The notes beneath the pieces were generated by a model, which was given only the letters and a program-made list of their open reading frames with translations, made no database searches and had not been told where the DNA came from. Below, one piece after another: positions 7,695 through 16,253 of a stretch of 64,000 nt of DNA; the stretch's first letter is position 1; each line of letters starts with the position of its first letter. The position numbers and the translations under genes were made by a program. Source of the DNA: CAYUYV01 sp964561475 (GTDB lineage: Bacteria > Pseudomonadota > Alphaproteobacteria > JAJFIK01); contig CAZLPU010000006.1 of assembly GCA_964561475.1 (NCBI GenBank), positions 1 to 64,000 on the forward strand, written 5' to 3'.

Positions 7695-8645
7695 ATGCAA
7701 GCCTATGTCATCCGCCGCCTGCTGACCTTGATCCCCACACTGCTGTTCGCCAGCCTGATCGTTTTCATCTCCATGCGGTTGATCCCCGGCGATGTGATCG
7801 ACCTCATGCTGGCCCAGAACGACATTGCCACCGGCCAGGACCGCGCCCGGATCGAGGCGGCCCTCGGTCTGGATAAACCCTTCCATGTCCAGTATTTCGA
7901 ATGGATCGCCGGGCTCGTCCAGGGGGACATGGGCTATTCCCTCTGGCAGAATGCTCCGGTTACCGATCTCATCCTGGAACGCCTGCCCATCACCTTCGAA
8001 CTGGGGTTCCTGGCCCTGATCGTCGCTCTGACCACGGCCATTCCCATCGGCATTTATTCCGCCATGCGCCAGGACACCATGGGGGACTATCTCACCCGGT
8101 CCTTCTCCATCATCATGCTGGCGGTGCCCAGTTTCTGGCTGGGAACCTTGGTGATGGTGTTTCCGTCCGTGTGGTGGCGCTGGTCGCCGCCCCTGGAATA
8201 TGTGCCCCTTTTCGAGGATCCCCTCGCCAATCTCACCCACATGATCGTACCGGCGATCCTGCTGGGGCTGGGGCTTTCGGCGGTCACCATGCGGATGACC
8301 CGCACCATGATGCTTGAGGTCATGCGCCAGGACTATATCCGCACCGCCAGAGCCAAGGGGCTGAGCGAAACCATGGTGGTGCTGCGCCATGCCCTGCGCA
8401 ACGGCCTCATTCCCGTGGTGACCTTGATCGGTCTCCAGGCCCCGCTGCTCATCGGCGGTGCGGTGATCCTGGAGCAGATTTTCGTGGTGCCCGGCATGGG
8501 CCTGCTGCTTCTCGAAGCGGTGTTCCAGCGCGATTATCCGATCATTTCCGGCATCTTCCTCACCGTGGGGGTCGGCGTTCTGTTGATCAATCTGGCGGTG
8601 GATCTGAGCTTTGCCTGGCTTGACCCGAAGGTGCGCCACCAATGA
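7695..8645 (+). CDS. Peptide-type ABC transporter permease (DppB/OppB family)
   Basis: The first membrane subunit of a five-gene importer. The 316-residue product starts MQAYVIRRLL at an ATG with GGGTGAGG upstream; a longer in-frame reading lacks a ribosome site. It shows the family's N-terminal transmembrane helix, a periplasmic loop with GLDKPFHVQY, five further helices, and the ATPase-contact (EAA) loop RTARAKGLSE..LRHALRNGLIP. Its stop overlaps the next start (ATGA), showing translational coupling. The imported substrate is not knowable from sequence; peptide-type importers also carry other solutes. Confidence 0.92.
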   Translation: MQAYVIRRLLTLIPTLLFASLIVFISMRLIPGDVIDLMLAQNDIATGQDRARIEAALGLDKPFHVQYFEWIAGLVQGDMGYSLWQNAPVTDLILERLPITFELGFLALIVALTTAIPIGIYSAMRQDTMGDYLTRSFSIIMLAVPSFWLGTLVMVFPSVWWRWSPPLEYVPLFEDPLANLTHMIVPAILLGLGLSAVTMRMTRTMMLEVMRQDYIRTARAKGLSETMVVLRHALRNGLIPVVTLIGLQAPLLIGGAVILEQIFVVPGMGLLLLEAVFQRDYPIISGIFLTVGVGVLLINLAVDLSFAWLDPKVRHQ

Positions 8646-9544
8646 GTGATCAAACCCTCAGCCTGCCCCTTGAGGACAGACCGCCCCGGCCCGGCACCCG
8701 CACCCTGGCCTTCATCCGGCGTCTGGCGCGGGACAAGCCTCTGGGTGCCTTCGGCGGCGCGGTGTTCCTGCTCTTTCTTCTGTGCGGGATCTTTGCCGAT
8801 GTGATTGCCCCGTACGGCATGAACGAGACCCACATGCTGCGCCGCCTAGAGGGGCCGAGCTGGGAGTTCCTGTTCGGCACCGATCATCTGGGTCGGGATG
8901 TCCTCTCCCGTGTTCTGGTGGGGGCGCAGCTCTCCATGATCGTCGGTTTTCTGGCCGCTGGTCTGGCGACGGTGATATCGATTATCATCGGTGTGCTGTC
9001 GGGCTATCTCGGCGGCCGCTTCGACATGCTGGTCCAGCGTTTTGTCGATGCCTGGATGACCTTCCCGGATCTGGTGCTGCTCATCGTCGTGGTTTCCATC
9101 ATTGGCGCCGGGATCCCCCAGATCGTCCTGGTGCTGGGGCTGCTCTATGGCATTGCCGGATCCCGGATCGTGCGCGGCGCGGTCCTGTCCATCCGCGAAG
9201 AGATGTACACCCATGCCTCCCAATCCATCGGCGCGCGGACCATCCATATTCTCTGGTGGCATATCCTGCCCAACATCACTCCGGTGGTCATTGTGCTGTT
9301 CACCACCCGAGTGGGCGCAGCGATCCTCTCGGAAGCGGCCCTGTCCTTTCTGGGTCTGGGGGTACCGCCGCCGGCGCCCACCTGGGGCAGCATGCTGAGC
9401 GGCACCGGGCGGACCTATATGTATATCAGCCCGTGGCTGGCCCTTGCGCCGGGGCTGTGCCTCACCATTGTGGTCTATGCCATCAATGTGTTCGGTGATG
9501 GTTTGCGGGACCAGTTGGATCCGCGCATGCGGGGAGGGCGTTGA
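8642..9544 (+). CDS. Peptide-type ABC transporter permease (DppC/OppC family)
   Basis: The second membrane subunit, 300 residues, starting within the stop codon of the first permease. It has the N-terminal helix after a short basic cytoplasmic tail, the HLLGTDHLGRD-like segment (here FGTDHLGRDVLSRVL), the EAA loop ASQSIGART..ILPNITP, and a C-terminal DGLRDQLDPR typical of DppC. It forms the channel with the upstream permease. Length and topology are normal. Confidence 0.92.
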   Translation: MSDQTLSLPLEDRPPRPGTRTLAFIRRLARDKPLGAFGGAVFLLFLLCGIFADVIAPYGMNETHMLRRLEGPSWEFLFGTDHLGRDVLSRVLVGAQLSMIVGFLAAGLATVISIIIGVLSGYLGGRFDMLVQRFVDAWMTFPDLVLLIVVVSIIGAGIPQIVLVLGLLYGIAGSRIVRGAVLSIREEMYTHASQSIGARTIHILWWHILPNITPVVIVLFTTRVGAAILSEAALSFLGLGVPPPAPTWGSMLSGTGRTYMYISPWLALAPGLCLTIVVYAINVFGDGLRDQLDPRMRGGR

Positions 9545-9546
9545 CC

Positions 9547-11283
9547 ATGCTTCGTCTCATCACCGGTCTGGTGCTGGCTGCCATCCTCACCCTGATTGTC
9601 CTGGCGGGCCGGATGGCCGGTGAGCGGGACACGGCCGGGCCCGCACCCTATGACAATCCCGACCCGGATGAGGCACCGCAATATGGCGGTACCCTGAATG
9701 TAGGCACCGTCTATGTTACCCTCTCGGCCCTGTCCTGGGATCCGGCGGACTGGACCTGGAAGATCAACCACGACACGGGCAATGTCCGGGAACAGCTGTT
9801 TGCCGGCAATCTGGATCTGAGTACCCGCAAGGGCGGTCCCTATCCCTTCGTGGCCGACGCCTATCTCCCCAGCGGCGCCATCCGGGGGGAACTGGCCGAG
9901 AGCTGGACCTGGGAGACGCCCCTGCGCCTTGCGGTCAATCTGCGGCGGGGGGTCTATTTCCCCGACAAGCCCGGCGTCATGACCCGGCGAGAGCTTGACG
10001 CGCAGGATGTGGTCTACAGCTTCAATGTCGTTAACCAGAGCTCGAAGCGTATTCCCAGCTATTTCGACCATCTCGACCGGGTGGAAGCCCGCGACAGCCA
10101 CACGGTGGTCTTCCACTTCAAGACCTTTAATGCGGAATGGGATTACCGGTTCGGTTATGGCTTCTACTCCGGCATCAGCCCCCGGGAAATGGCCCAGGTG
10201 GATGCCCGGATGTGGCAGAACCTCACCGGCTCCGGCCCCTTCAAGCTCACCCGCTACATCCAGGGCAATGTCCAGGACTATGCCCGCAACGAGAGCTATT
10301 GGGATACGGAAACCATCGGCGGTACCGAGTACGCCATCCCCTTCGTGGATAACGTCACCTACCGGATCATCAAGGACGAGGCGACCTTCCTGTCCGCCCT
10401 GCGCACCGGGCGCCTGGACATCCTGGAGGCCATGCGCTGGATCGCCGTGGACCACCTGAAGGAAACCACGCCGGAATTGCGCTGGAACCGGTGGCTCGCC
10501 ACGTCCGGCACATTCGTTGCCCTGCGGATGGACCAGAAGCCCTTCGACGATGTCCGTGTGCGCCGGGCGGTAAATCTGGCCGTGAACCAGCAGGAGATTG
10601 TGGACATCTTCTATGGCGGCCACGCCGAATTGATGGCCTTTCCCCAACACCCCGCATTCGGCGACTATTTCCAGCCCCTGGACGAAATGCCCCAATCCGT
10701 GCAGGACCAGTTCGACTACCGGCCCGAGGAGGCCCGCCGGCTTCTGGCGGAAGCGGGCTATCCGGACGGGTTCACCGTCCAGGTGCAGGTGTGCAGTTGC
10801 AGCCCCACACAGATGGATTTGATCCCTCTCCTGGTCAGCTATCTGGCGGATGTGGGCGTGCGCCTGGAGATCCGCACCCTGGAATACGCATCCTTCCTGT
10901 CCCTGATGACCACCAACAATCACGGTCCGGCCTATCTGATGGCCACGGGCCATGTGAACCCGATCACCACCTTGCGCAAGACCTTCGTGACCGGGCAAAC
11001 CTGGAATCCCTCCATTTACTCCGATCCCGCATTCGACGATGCCATCGACCGGCTCCACCAGGAACGGGATGAAGGGGTGCGGGTGGAGATGGTCCGGGCC
11101 TTGACGGCCAAGGTGATGGACGATGCCCCCTTCATCTGGCTGCCCACGCCTTACGTTCACACGGCCTGGTGGCCCTGGGTACGCAATTATGGTGGGGAAC
11201 TGAGGGCCGGTGCCGTGCGTCCGGGGCCGATCTATGCCCGGATCTGGATCGACCAGGACCTGAAGCGGAAAATGGGCTTTTAG
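9547..11283 (+). CDS. ABC transporter substrate-binding protein, peptide type (SBP family 5)
   Basis: A 578-residue solute-binding protein. ATG at 9547 is preferred because GGGGAGGG lies 8 bases upstream; a TTG two codons earlier is too close to that site. The N-terminus is one hydrophobic segment (about residues 3-20) that may be an uncleaved anchor, since no clear signal-peptidase or lipobox site follows. The mature part begins YGGTLNVG and contains LAESWTWE, LRRGVYF and DVVYSFNV, all typical of family 5. It binds the substrate and delivers it to the two permeases. The gene begins two bases after the stop of the dppC-like gene. Confidence 0.9.
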   Translation: MLRLITGLVLAAILTLIVLAGRMAGERDTAGPAPYDNPDPDEAPQYGGTLNVGTVYVTLSALSWDPADWTWKINHDTGNVREQLFAGNLDLSTRKGGPYPFVADAYLPSGAIRGELAESWTWETPLRLAVNLRRGVYFPDKPGVMTRRELDAQDVVYSFNVVNQSSKRIPSYFDHLDRVEARDSHTVVFHFKTFNAEWDYRFGYGFYSGISPREMAQVDARMWQNLTGSGPFKLTRYIQGNVQDYARNESYWDTETIGGTEYAIPFVDNVTYRIIKDEATFLSALRTGRLDILEAMRWIAVDHLKETTPELRWNRWLATSGTFVALRMDQKPFDDVRVRRAVNLAVNQQEIVDIFYGGHAELMAFPQHPAFGDYFQPLDEMPQSVQDQFDYRPEEARRLLAEAGYPDGFTVQVQVCSCSPTQMDLIPLLVSYLADVGVRLEIRTLEYASFLSLMTTNNHGPAYLMATGHVNPITTLRKTFVTGQTWNPSIYSDPAFDDAIDRLHQERDEGVRVEMVRALTAKVMDDAPFIWLPTPYVHTAWWPWVRNYGGELRAGAVRPGPIYARIWIDQDLKRKMGF

Positions 11284-11287
11284 CGCC

Positions 11288-12319
11288 ATGGATCAGCACC
11301 CTAGATTAGGGCCATGGATCAGTGTCGGGACAAGTCACGAGGAAAAACAGGCGGTGACGGATCATCTGCTCAGCATCGAAGATCTCTCCGTGGTGTTCCG
11401 GACCGACCGGGGGCCGGTGCGCGCGGTGGATTCCGTCTCCCTCCATGTGGATTCCGGGGAAACCCTGGCCATTGTGGGGGAAAGCGGGTCCGGCAAGAGT
11501 GTCACCGCCCTGTCCGTTCTCCAGCTACTGGGCGGTGCAGGACAGGTAGACCGGGGCCGGATCCTCTTTGAGGGAACCAACCTCCTCGAACTCGACACCA
11601 AGGCCATAAGGGACATCCGGGGCGACCGCATCGCCATGATCTTCCAGGAACCCATGTCCTCCCTCAATCCCGCCCTGACCATCGGCAAACAGGTGGCCGA
11701 GCCTCTCTATCTCCACCGGGGTGTGAGCTGGGCCGAGGCTCTGGACCAGGCCGCCAGTCTCCTGGCCCGGGTCGCGATCCCGGACGCCAGGCACCGGCTC
11801 AAGGACTACCCCCACCAGTTTTCCGGGGGCATGCGCCAGCGGGTGATGATCGCCATGGCTCTTGCGTGCAATCCCCGTCTGATCATTGCCGATGAGCCCA
11901 CCACCGCCCTCGACGTGACCGTGCAGGCCCAGGTGCTTGCCCTTCTGAAGGATCTGACCACGGAGGTTCACTCCGCCCTGATCCTGATCACCCATGACCT
12001 GGGCGTGGTCGCCCGGTATGCGGACCGTGTCGCCGTCATGTATGCGGGCCGGATCGTGGAGCAGGCTTCCGCCGCAGCCCTCTATGCGCGGCCAAGCCAT
12101 CCCTACACGAAGGGTTTGATGGCCTCCATTCCCGGGATCACCGGCAGCACCGGCGCGCGCCTGTCCACCATCGGCGGCCAGCCGCCGGATCTGGCGCGCT
12201 TGCCAGCGGGCTGTGCCTTTGCCCCCCGTTGTCCCCACGCCCGCGCCCAGTGTCGTGAGGCGCCACCCCCATTGGACCCCATTGCCCCCGGTCATGAGCG
12301 AGCCTGCTATGGATACTGA
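11288..12319 (+). CDS. Peptide-type ABC transporter ATP-binding protein (DppD/OppD family)
   Basis: First of two ATPase subunits, 343 residues from the ATG at 11288. A GTG at 11354, giving 321 residues and starting VTDHLLSIEDLS, is also plausible because typical family members begin close to LLSIEDL. Walker A is GESGSGKS, the Q-loop is IFQEPMSSLNP, the signature is FSGGMRQR, and Walker B is IADEPTTALD. The C-terminal GCAFAPRCPHA is the usual OppD/OppF tail. A 12-base sequence around the first ATG is repeated 26 bases on (second ATG at 11314, out of frame), which complicates the start. Confidence 0.9.
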   Translation: MDQHPRLGPWISVGTSHEEKQAVTDHLLSIEDLSVVFRTDRGPVRAVDSVSLHVDSGETLAIVGESGSGKSVTALSVLQLLGGAGQVDRGRILFEGTNLLELDTKAIRDIRGDRIAMIFQEPMSSLNPALTIGKQVAEPLYLHRGVSWAEALDQAASLLARVAIPDARHRLKDYPHQFSGGMRQRVMIAMALACNPRLIIADEPTTALDVTVQAQVLALLKDLTTEVHSALILITHDLGVVARYADRVAVMYAGRIVEQASAAALYARPSHPYTKGLMASIPGITGSTGARLSTIGGQPPDLARLPAGCAFAPRCPHARAQCREAPPPLDPIAPGHERACYGY

Positions 12320-13355
12320 TCACCACACCAGCCGGAGGGGCAGGGGAGACCTGTTGCGGGTGGAGGGCCTCAAGGTCCATTTCCCCGTGCGCGAGGGGCT
12401 ACTGGGCGGGCGTCAGACCGGTTCCATCAAGGCCGTGGACGGAGTGGACTTCACCCTGCGCCGGGGTGAGACATTTTCCCTCGTCGGAGAATCCGGTTGC
12501 GGAAAATCCACCACGGCACTGGCGGTTCTGCGGATGACCCCGGTCACCGGGGGGCGGATCATCTTTGACGGTACCGATCTGACCGCCCTCGGCCCGGGCG
12601 CCATGCGCCCCTTCCGCCGCCGTATGCAACTGGTCTACCAGGACCCTTTCGGCTCCCTCAATCCGCGCATCCAGGTGCGGGACCTCATAGGCGAACCCCT
12701 CGTGGTTCATGGTCTCGCCCGCAACCGCCGGGACTACCGGGACCGGATCGCGGGCCTGATGGAACTGGTGGGGCTCTTGCCGGACATGGCCACCCGCTAC
12801 CCCCACGAGTTTTCCGGCGGCCAGCGTCAGCGCATCGGCATTGCCCGGGCCCTTGCTCTTGATCCGGACCTTCTGATCTGTGACGAGCCCGTGTCCGCCC
12901 TCGATGTCTCGATCCAGGCCCAGGTGCTCAACCTGCTGATGGATCTCCAGGACCGGCTGGGCCTCACCTACCTGTTCATTGCCCACGACCTGTCCGTGGT
13001 GCGCCATATCAGTGACCGGATCGCCGTGATGTATCTGGGCCGGATCGTCGAGGTGGCGGGCCGGGATGCGCTTTTCGACGATGCCAATCATCCCTACACC
13101 CAGGCCCTCCTGGCCTCGGTGCCCGTGCCCGATCCCGCCCTGGAGGCGAGGCGGCCCCGCCAGGCCATTGCCGGTGAGGTGCCCAGCGTGCGCAATCCCC
13201 CGCCGGGATGCCGGTTCCATCCCCGCTGTCCCCATGCCCTGGCCGCGTGCGCCCGCAAGGATCCCCCGCTCCAGTCCCCCAGCCAGTTCCCCGGCCAGTC
13301 CCCCGACCAGTCCCCCGGGCCGGATCGTCTGGTGGCCTGTCATCTTTACGGCTGA
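12294..13355 (+). CDS. Peptide-type ABC transporter ATP-binding protein (DppF/OppF family)
   Basis: The second ATPase subunit, about 353 residues. The start is either ATG 12294 or ATG 12309; both lie inside the end of the preceding ATPase gene, in another frame. Walker A is GESGCGKST, the Q-loop YQDPFGSLNP, the signature FSGGQRQR, and Walker B ICDEPVSALD. The tail GCRFHPRCPHA is usual, but it is followed by a Gln/Ser/Pro-rich end encoded by four 12-bp tandem repeats (13271-13318) that is not part of the family fold. It completes the five-gene importer. Confidence 0.9.
   Translation: MSEPAMDTDHHTSRRGRGDLLRVEGLKVHFPVREGLLGGRQTGSIKAVDGVDFTLRRGETFSLVGESGCGKSTTALAVLRMTPVTGGRIIFDGTDLTALGPGAMRPFRRRMQLVYQDPFGSLNPRIQVRDLIGEPLVVHGLARNRRDYRDRIAGLMELVGLLPDMATRYPHEFSGGQRQRIGIARALALDPDLLICDEPVSALDVSIQAQVLNLLMDLQDRLGLTYLFIAHDLSVVRHISDRIAVMYLGRIVEVAGRDALFDDANHPYTQALLASVPVPDPALEARRPRQAIAGEVPSVRNPPPGCRFHPRCPHALAACARKDPPLQSPSQFPGQSPDQSPGPDRLVACHLYG
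13271..13318 (+). repeat. Four 12-bp tandem repeats in the 3' end of the DppF-like gene
   Basis: Units CCAGTCCCCCAG, CCAGTTCCCCGG, CCAGTCCCCCGA and CCAGTCCCCCGG follow each other exactly. They encode a QSP/SQFPG-type tail after the conserved ABC domain. The period is a multiple of three, so copy number could change without breaking the frame. Confidence 0.85.
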
Positions 13356-13473
13356 CGGCTATCGGGCCGCCAGGTTCATACCTGATGGCCGGGTCCGGTG
13401 GATGATCGCACCGCCTGCTGCTATCCTTCACCCACTGCCCGAATGACGCACAAGAGAATGGGAGAATGCGGCC

Positions 13474-14673
13474 ATGCACATGGATTTGAGCCCCGAGGAC
13501 GAAGCTTTCCGCGCGGAAGTGCGCACCTTTTTGAGCACGACCCTGACCGATGACTTGCGCGCCGCTTCCCTCGACGGGCTCGGCGCGGACCGGGAAAAGG
13601 TCTCCCAATGGCACCGGATCCTGTTTGAAAAGGGCTGGGCGGCGCCGGATTGGCCCGAGGAGTATGGCGGCACCGGCTGGAGCCCGGCCCGCAAGCACAT
13701 TTTCAACCAAGAACTGGTGCTGGCCGGCGCGCCGATCCTCCAGCCCTTCGGCCTCTCCATGTGCGGCCCCGTGATCTACACTTTCGGCTCCCAAGAGCAG
13801 AAGGACCGCCACCTGCCGCCCATCCTCGACGGATCCGTATGGTGGTGCCAGGGCTATTCCGAACCGGGCAGCGGCTCTGATCTGGCCTCCCTGAAAACCG
13901 CCGCCGTGCGCCAGGGGGATGAATACATCGTCAATGGGCAGAAGATCTGGACCACCAATGCCCACAAGGCCGACTGGATTTTCTGTCTGGTCCGCACGGA
14001 CAATACGGGCAAGCCTCAGACCGGCATCAGTTTCCTGCTCATCGACATGAGAACCCCCGGTGTGGAGGTCCGGCCCTTGATCGCCCTGGACGGGGTGAAC
14101 CATTTCAACGAGGTCTACTTCACCGATGTCCGTGTTCCCGCCGAAAATCTGGTCGGTGAGGAGAATATGGGCTGGACTTACGCCAAGTATCTCCTCGGCC
14201 ATGAACGCATGGGCACGGCCAATGTGGCGGCCTCGAAACGGGCGGTCGCGGCGTTGTGGAATATCGCCCGCAACGAACCCGGCGATGACGGTGAACCCTT
14301 GAGCATGGATCCGGACTTCACCGCCCGCCTGAGCGAGACGGAGGTCAAGCTCATGGCTCTGGAAATGACCGAAGCCCGGTGCCTGTCCGAGTTGATGGCC
14401 GGTAACCATCCCGGCGATGCGGCGTCCATGCTCAAAATTTTGGGTACGGAAGTCACCCAAAGCCTGGAAATGCTCCGTGTGGAAGCGGTCGCCCATTACG
14501 CGCTGCCCTTCCTGCCGGAAAGCACGATGCCGGGCTCCAACGAGGCCCCCATCGGTCCGGACCACGCCATGCGCGGCATGATGAGGTTCCTCTACGGCCG
14601 GGCCCACTCGATCTATGGCGGCACCAACGAAGTCCAGCGCAACGTCATCGCCAAAGGCGTCCTGGACTTGTGA
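13474..14673 (+). CDS. Acyl-CoA dehydrogenase family protein
   Basis: A 399-residue flavoprotein of the acyl-CoA dehydrogenase family. It shows the N-terminal helical domain, the WPEEYGGTGWS segment, the flavin-contacting QGYSEPGSGSDLASLKT, the substrate-side NGQKIWTTNAHKADW, and the C-terminal YGGTNEVQRN that ends the FAD-binding domain. It introduces a 2,3-double bond in an acyl-CoA. It lies 118 bases after the importer operon on the same strand and may be its last gene. In the atu pathway the similar step is AtuD, but chain specificity cannot be read from sequence. Confidence 0.9.
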   Translation: MHMDLSPEDEAFRAEVRTFLSTTLTDDLRAASLDGLGADREKVSQWHRILFEKGWAAPDWPEEYGGTGWSPARKHIFNQELVLAGAPILQPFGLSMCGPVIYTFGSQEQKDRHLPPILDGSVWWCQGYSEPGSGSDLASLKTAAVRQGDEYIVNGQKIWTTNAHKADWIFCLVRTDNTGKPQTGISFLLIDMRTPGVEVRPLIALDGVNHFNEVYFTDVRVPAENLVGEENMGWTYAKYLLGHERMGTANVAASKRAVAALWNIARNEPGDDGEPLSMDPDFTARLSETEVKLMALEMTEARCLSELMAGNHPGDAASMLKILGTEVTQSLEMLRVEAVAHYALPFLPESTMPGSNEAPIGPDHAMRGMMRFLYGRAHSIYGGTNEVQRNVIAKGVLDL

Positions 14674-14681
14674 CCTGCAGG

Positions 14682-14724
14682 ACGGCTTGAGTGGAGGGCT
14701 GAAAGCCCGGCTCACTCAAGCCGT
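14682..14724. terminator. Bidirectional hairpin terminator between convergent genes
   Basis: Perfect 12-bp arms (ACGGCTTGAGTG and complement) enclose a second small hairpin (GGGCT-gaaa-GCCC). It lies just after the acyl-CoA dehydrogenase stop and before the stop of the opposing gene. T-runs are weak on both sides. Confidence 0.65.
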
Positions 14725-14831
14725 TACTCTGTTGCCACTCGCGGGCTGGCTGGTGCCGCTCATGGCGGGTCGGGCCTCATTATCTTGCGGTCAATCTTTC
14801 GCCGCCCCTGCGCACCCGAAGAGGCGGACGG

Positions 14832-16169
14832 TTATTCCGCGCCCTTTTCGGAGAGAAATGCCAGCACTTCCGCCACGGCCGCATCGTAGGACGCGGTCAT
14901 GCGCTCGGCTTCGACCAGGACAGGATCCGTGTGCAGAAACAATTGGACTTCGCCATTGTAGTTCGACCAGGCGAACTTGACCCGCTCATAGGGCACCATC
15001 GGCACCCGCAGGTGGTGCCGGACCAGGACCGCATCATCAATGGCAAACATGCCGTCAGCAAGGGGAAAATAGTTCGAGATATAGTCCGGCATCAACACTT
15101 TGCGCAAATAGGGTTCCAGGAACGAAAAACGCCGGCCAATCTTCATGACCCTGCCCGCATCATCATAGGAAGTCGATGTCGGGCGCAGGCTGACAATGCG
15201 CTGATAGGTTCTCTCCACGCTCTCCATCGGAAAGACGACCGGAAACTGCTTGGTTGACCGATTGTTGCCTTCGTCCAGTTGAAGGGAGCTTGTCCGCAGA
15301 CTGAGCGGACTGATGATCGGTCGAATGTCATGGGGCTCATCCTGGTGATAGCGTGTGACAGCCCGGACCGAAATGAAGGAAAAGATGTCGCTCATGGGCA
15401 GGCCCACAGCCTGACCCATCTCAAAAAGCTCCGTGTCTTTCACAGGCAGAACAATCCGCTTCACCTTAAAATCGGTCCCGGTGAAACCGAGCGTCCGATC
15501 CTCGCCGCCGAGCGGCGGGTATGATTCATCGGACGGCGCCGGAGGTTCGCTCCCCTTGTCCTGGTCCGTATTCTGACCGGCCGCGCGGAGTTGATAGCCA
15601 AATCTTGTCCGCTCACCCGTTTCCTCAAACAAATGCTTGGCATGCTTGTTGAACATGCCTTCGAGATCGGAATAGACATGATGCCAAACAAAGGTCAGCT
15701 GCCGGCGATCTGACGAAAGAAAGACCCTGAAAAGCGGCAGCCCCTCTCCAGGTTCGGCGGGCTGAGAAATCTCCGCGTCGGCGGACGCTCTGAGGGGATC
15801 AATGTCTTCACCGGGGTCCAGAACCTGAAAATGCACATCCCAATCCGGCTCCACGGTCTGCCAGTAGGGCATGCCGCCAATCTCAACCACATTGCGCCGG
15901 AACATGTCATAGGACGATGCCAGGGATTTCAGACGCTCCAGGACAACGCCTTCATCGAGGGGCGCGTCAAAATAATAATCAACCGTAACCGGAATATACC
16001 GATTATTGGGCGGACCCTGCATCAGCCAGAACTGGGCATCCCCATTGGCAACCTGCTGAAAACCGGCGCTCTCCCGCCGGTACTCCACGAATTGGGAGTA
16101 CCCGACCAGTGCGACCATGGACAGGACGACCAGCGCCACACTCACGTAGACAGTCTTCCGTCTGAACAT
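14832..16169 (-). CDS. Putative membrane-anchored acyltransferase of the WS/DGAT-condensation superfamily
   Basis: A 445-residue protein from the ATG at 16169 (a GTG/ATG 45 bases earlier is possible). Residues 6-25 form one transmembrane helix, leaving a large soluble domain. That domain starts NGDAQFWLMQGPPN, similar to the opening of wax-ester synthase/DGAT enzymes, then LDEGVVLERLKSLASSYDMFRR, and has WHHVYSDLEGM (H163, H164, D168), close to the catalytic HHxxxDG motif but with L for G. A late SNYFPLADG..WSNYNGEVQLFLHTD also fits the superfamily. It may transfer an acyl group from CoA, perhaps made by the ligase just upstream (gap 84 bases). Assignment rests on weak motif matches. Confidence 0.5.
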   Translation of the reverse strand: MFRRKTVYVSVALVVLSMVALVGYSQFVEYRRESAGFQQVANGDAQFWLMQGPPNNRYIPVTVDYYFDAPLDEGVVLERLKSLASSYDMFRRNVVEIGGMPYWQTVEPDWDVHFQVLDPGEDIDPLRASADAEISQPAEPGEGLPLFRVFLSSDRRQLTFVWHHVYSDLEGMFNKHAKHLFEETGERTRFGYQLRAAGQNTDQDKGSEPPAPSDESYPPLGGEDRTLGFTGTDFKVKRIVLPVKDTELFEMGQAVGLPMSDIFSFISVRAVTRYHQDEPHDIRPIISPLSLRTSSLQLDEGNNRSTKQFPVVFPMESVERTYQRIVSLRPTSTSYDDAGRVMKIGRRFSFLEPYLRKVLMPDYISNYFPLADGMFAIDDAVLVRHHLRVPMVPYERVKFAWSNYNGEVQLFLHTDPVLVEAERMTASYDAAVAEVLAFLSEKGAE

Positions 16170-16253
16170 TGATAGTGATCCCCAAGCTGATGCTGGCCTT
16201 CGCCCCATGCCCACCCCTATGGCGGGGTTCGTGTCGTGACGATCCTGCCCCGG

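Noticed and set aside
9475..11289. 604-codon frame opposite the substrate-binding protein
   Set aside because: Composition typical of GC-rich antisense frames; the plus-strand gene has clear family motifs and coupling.
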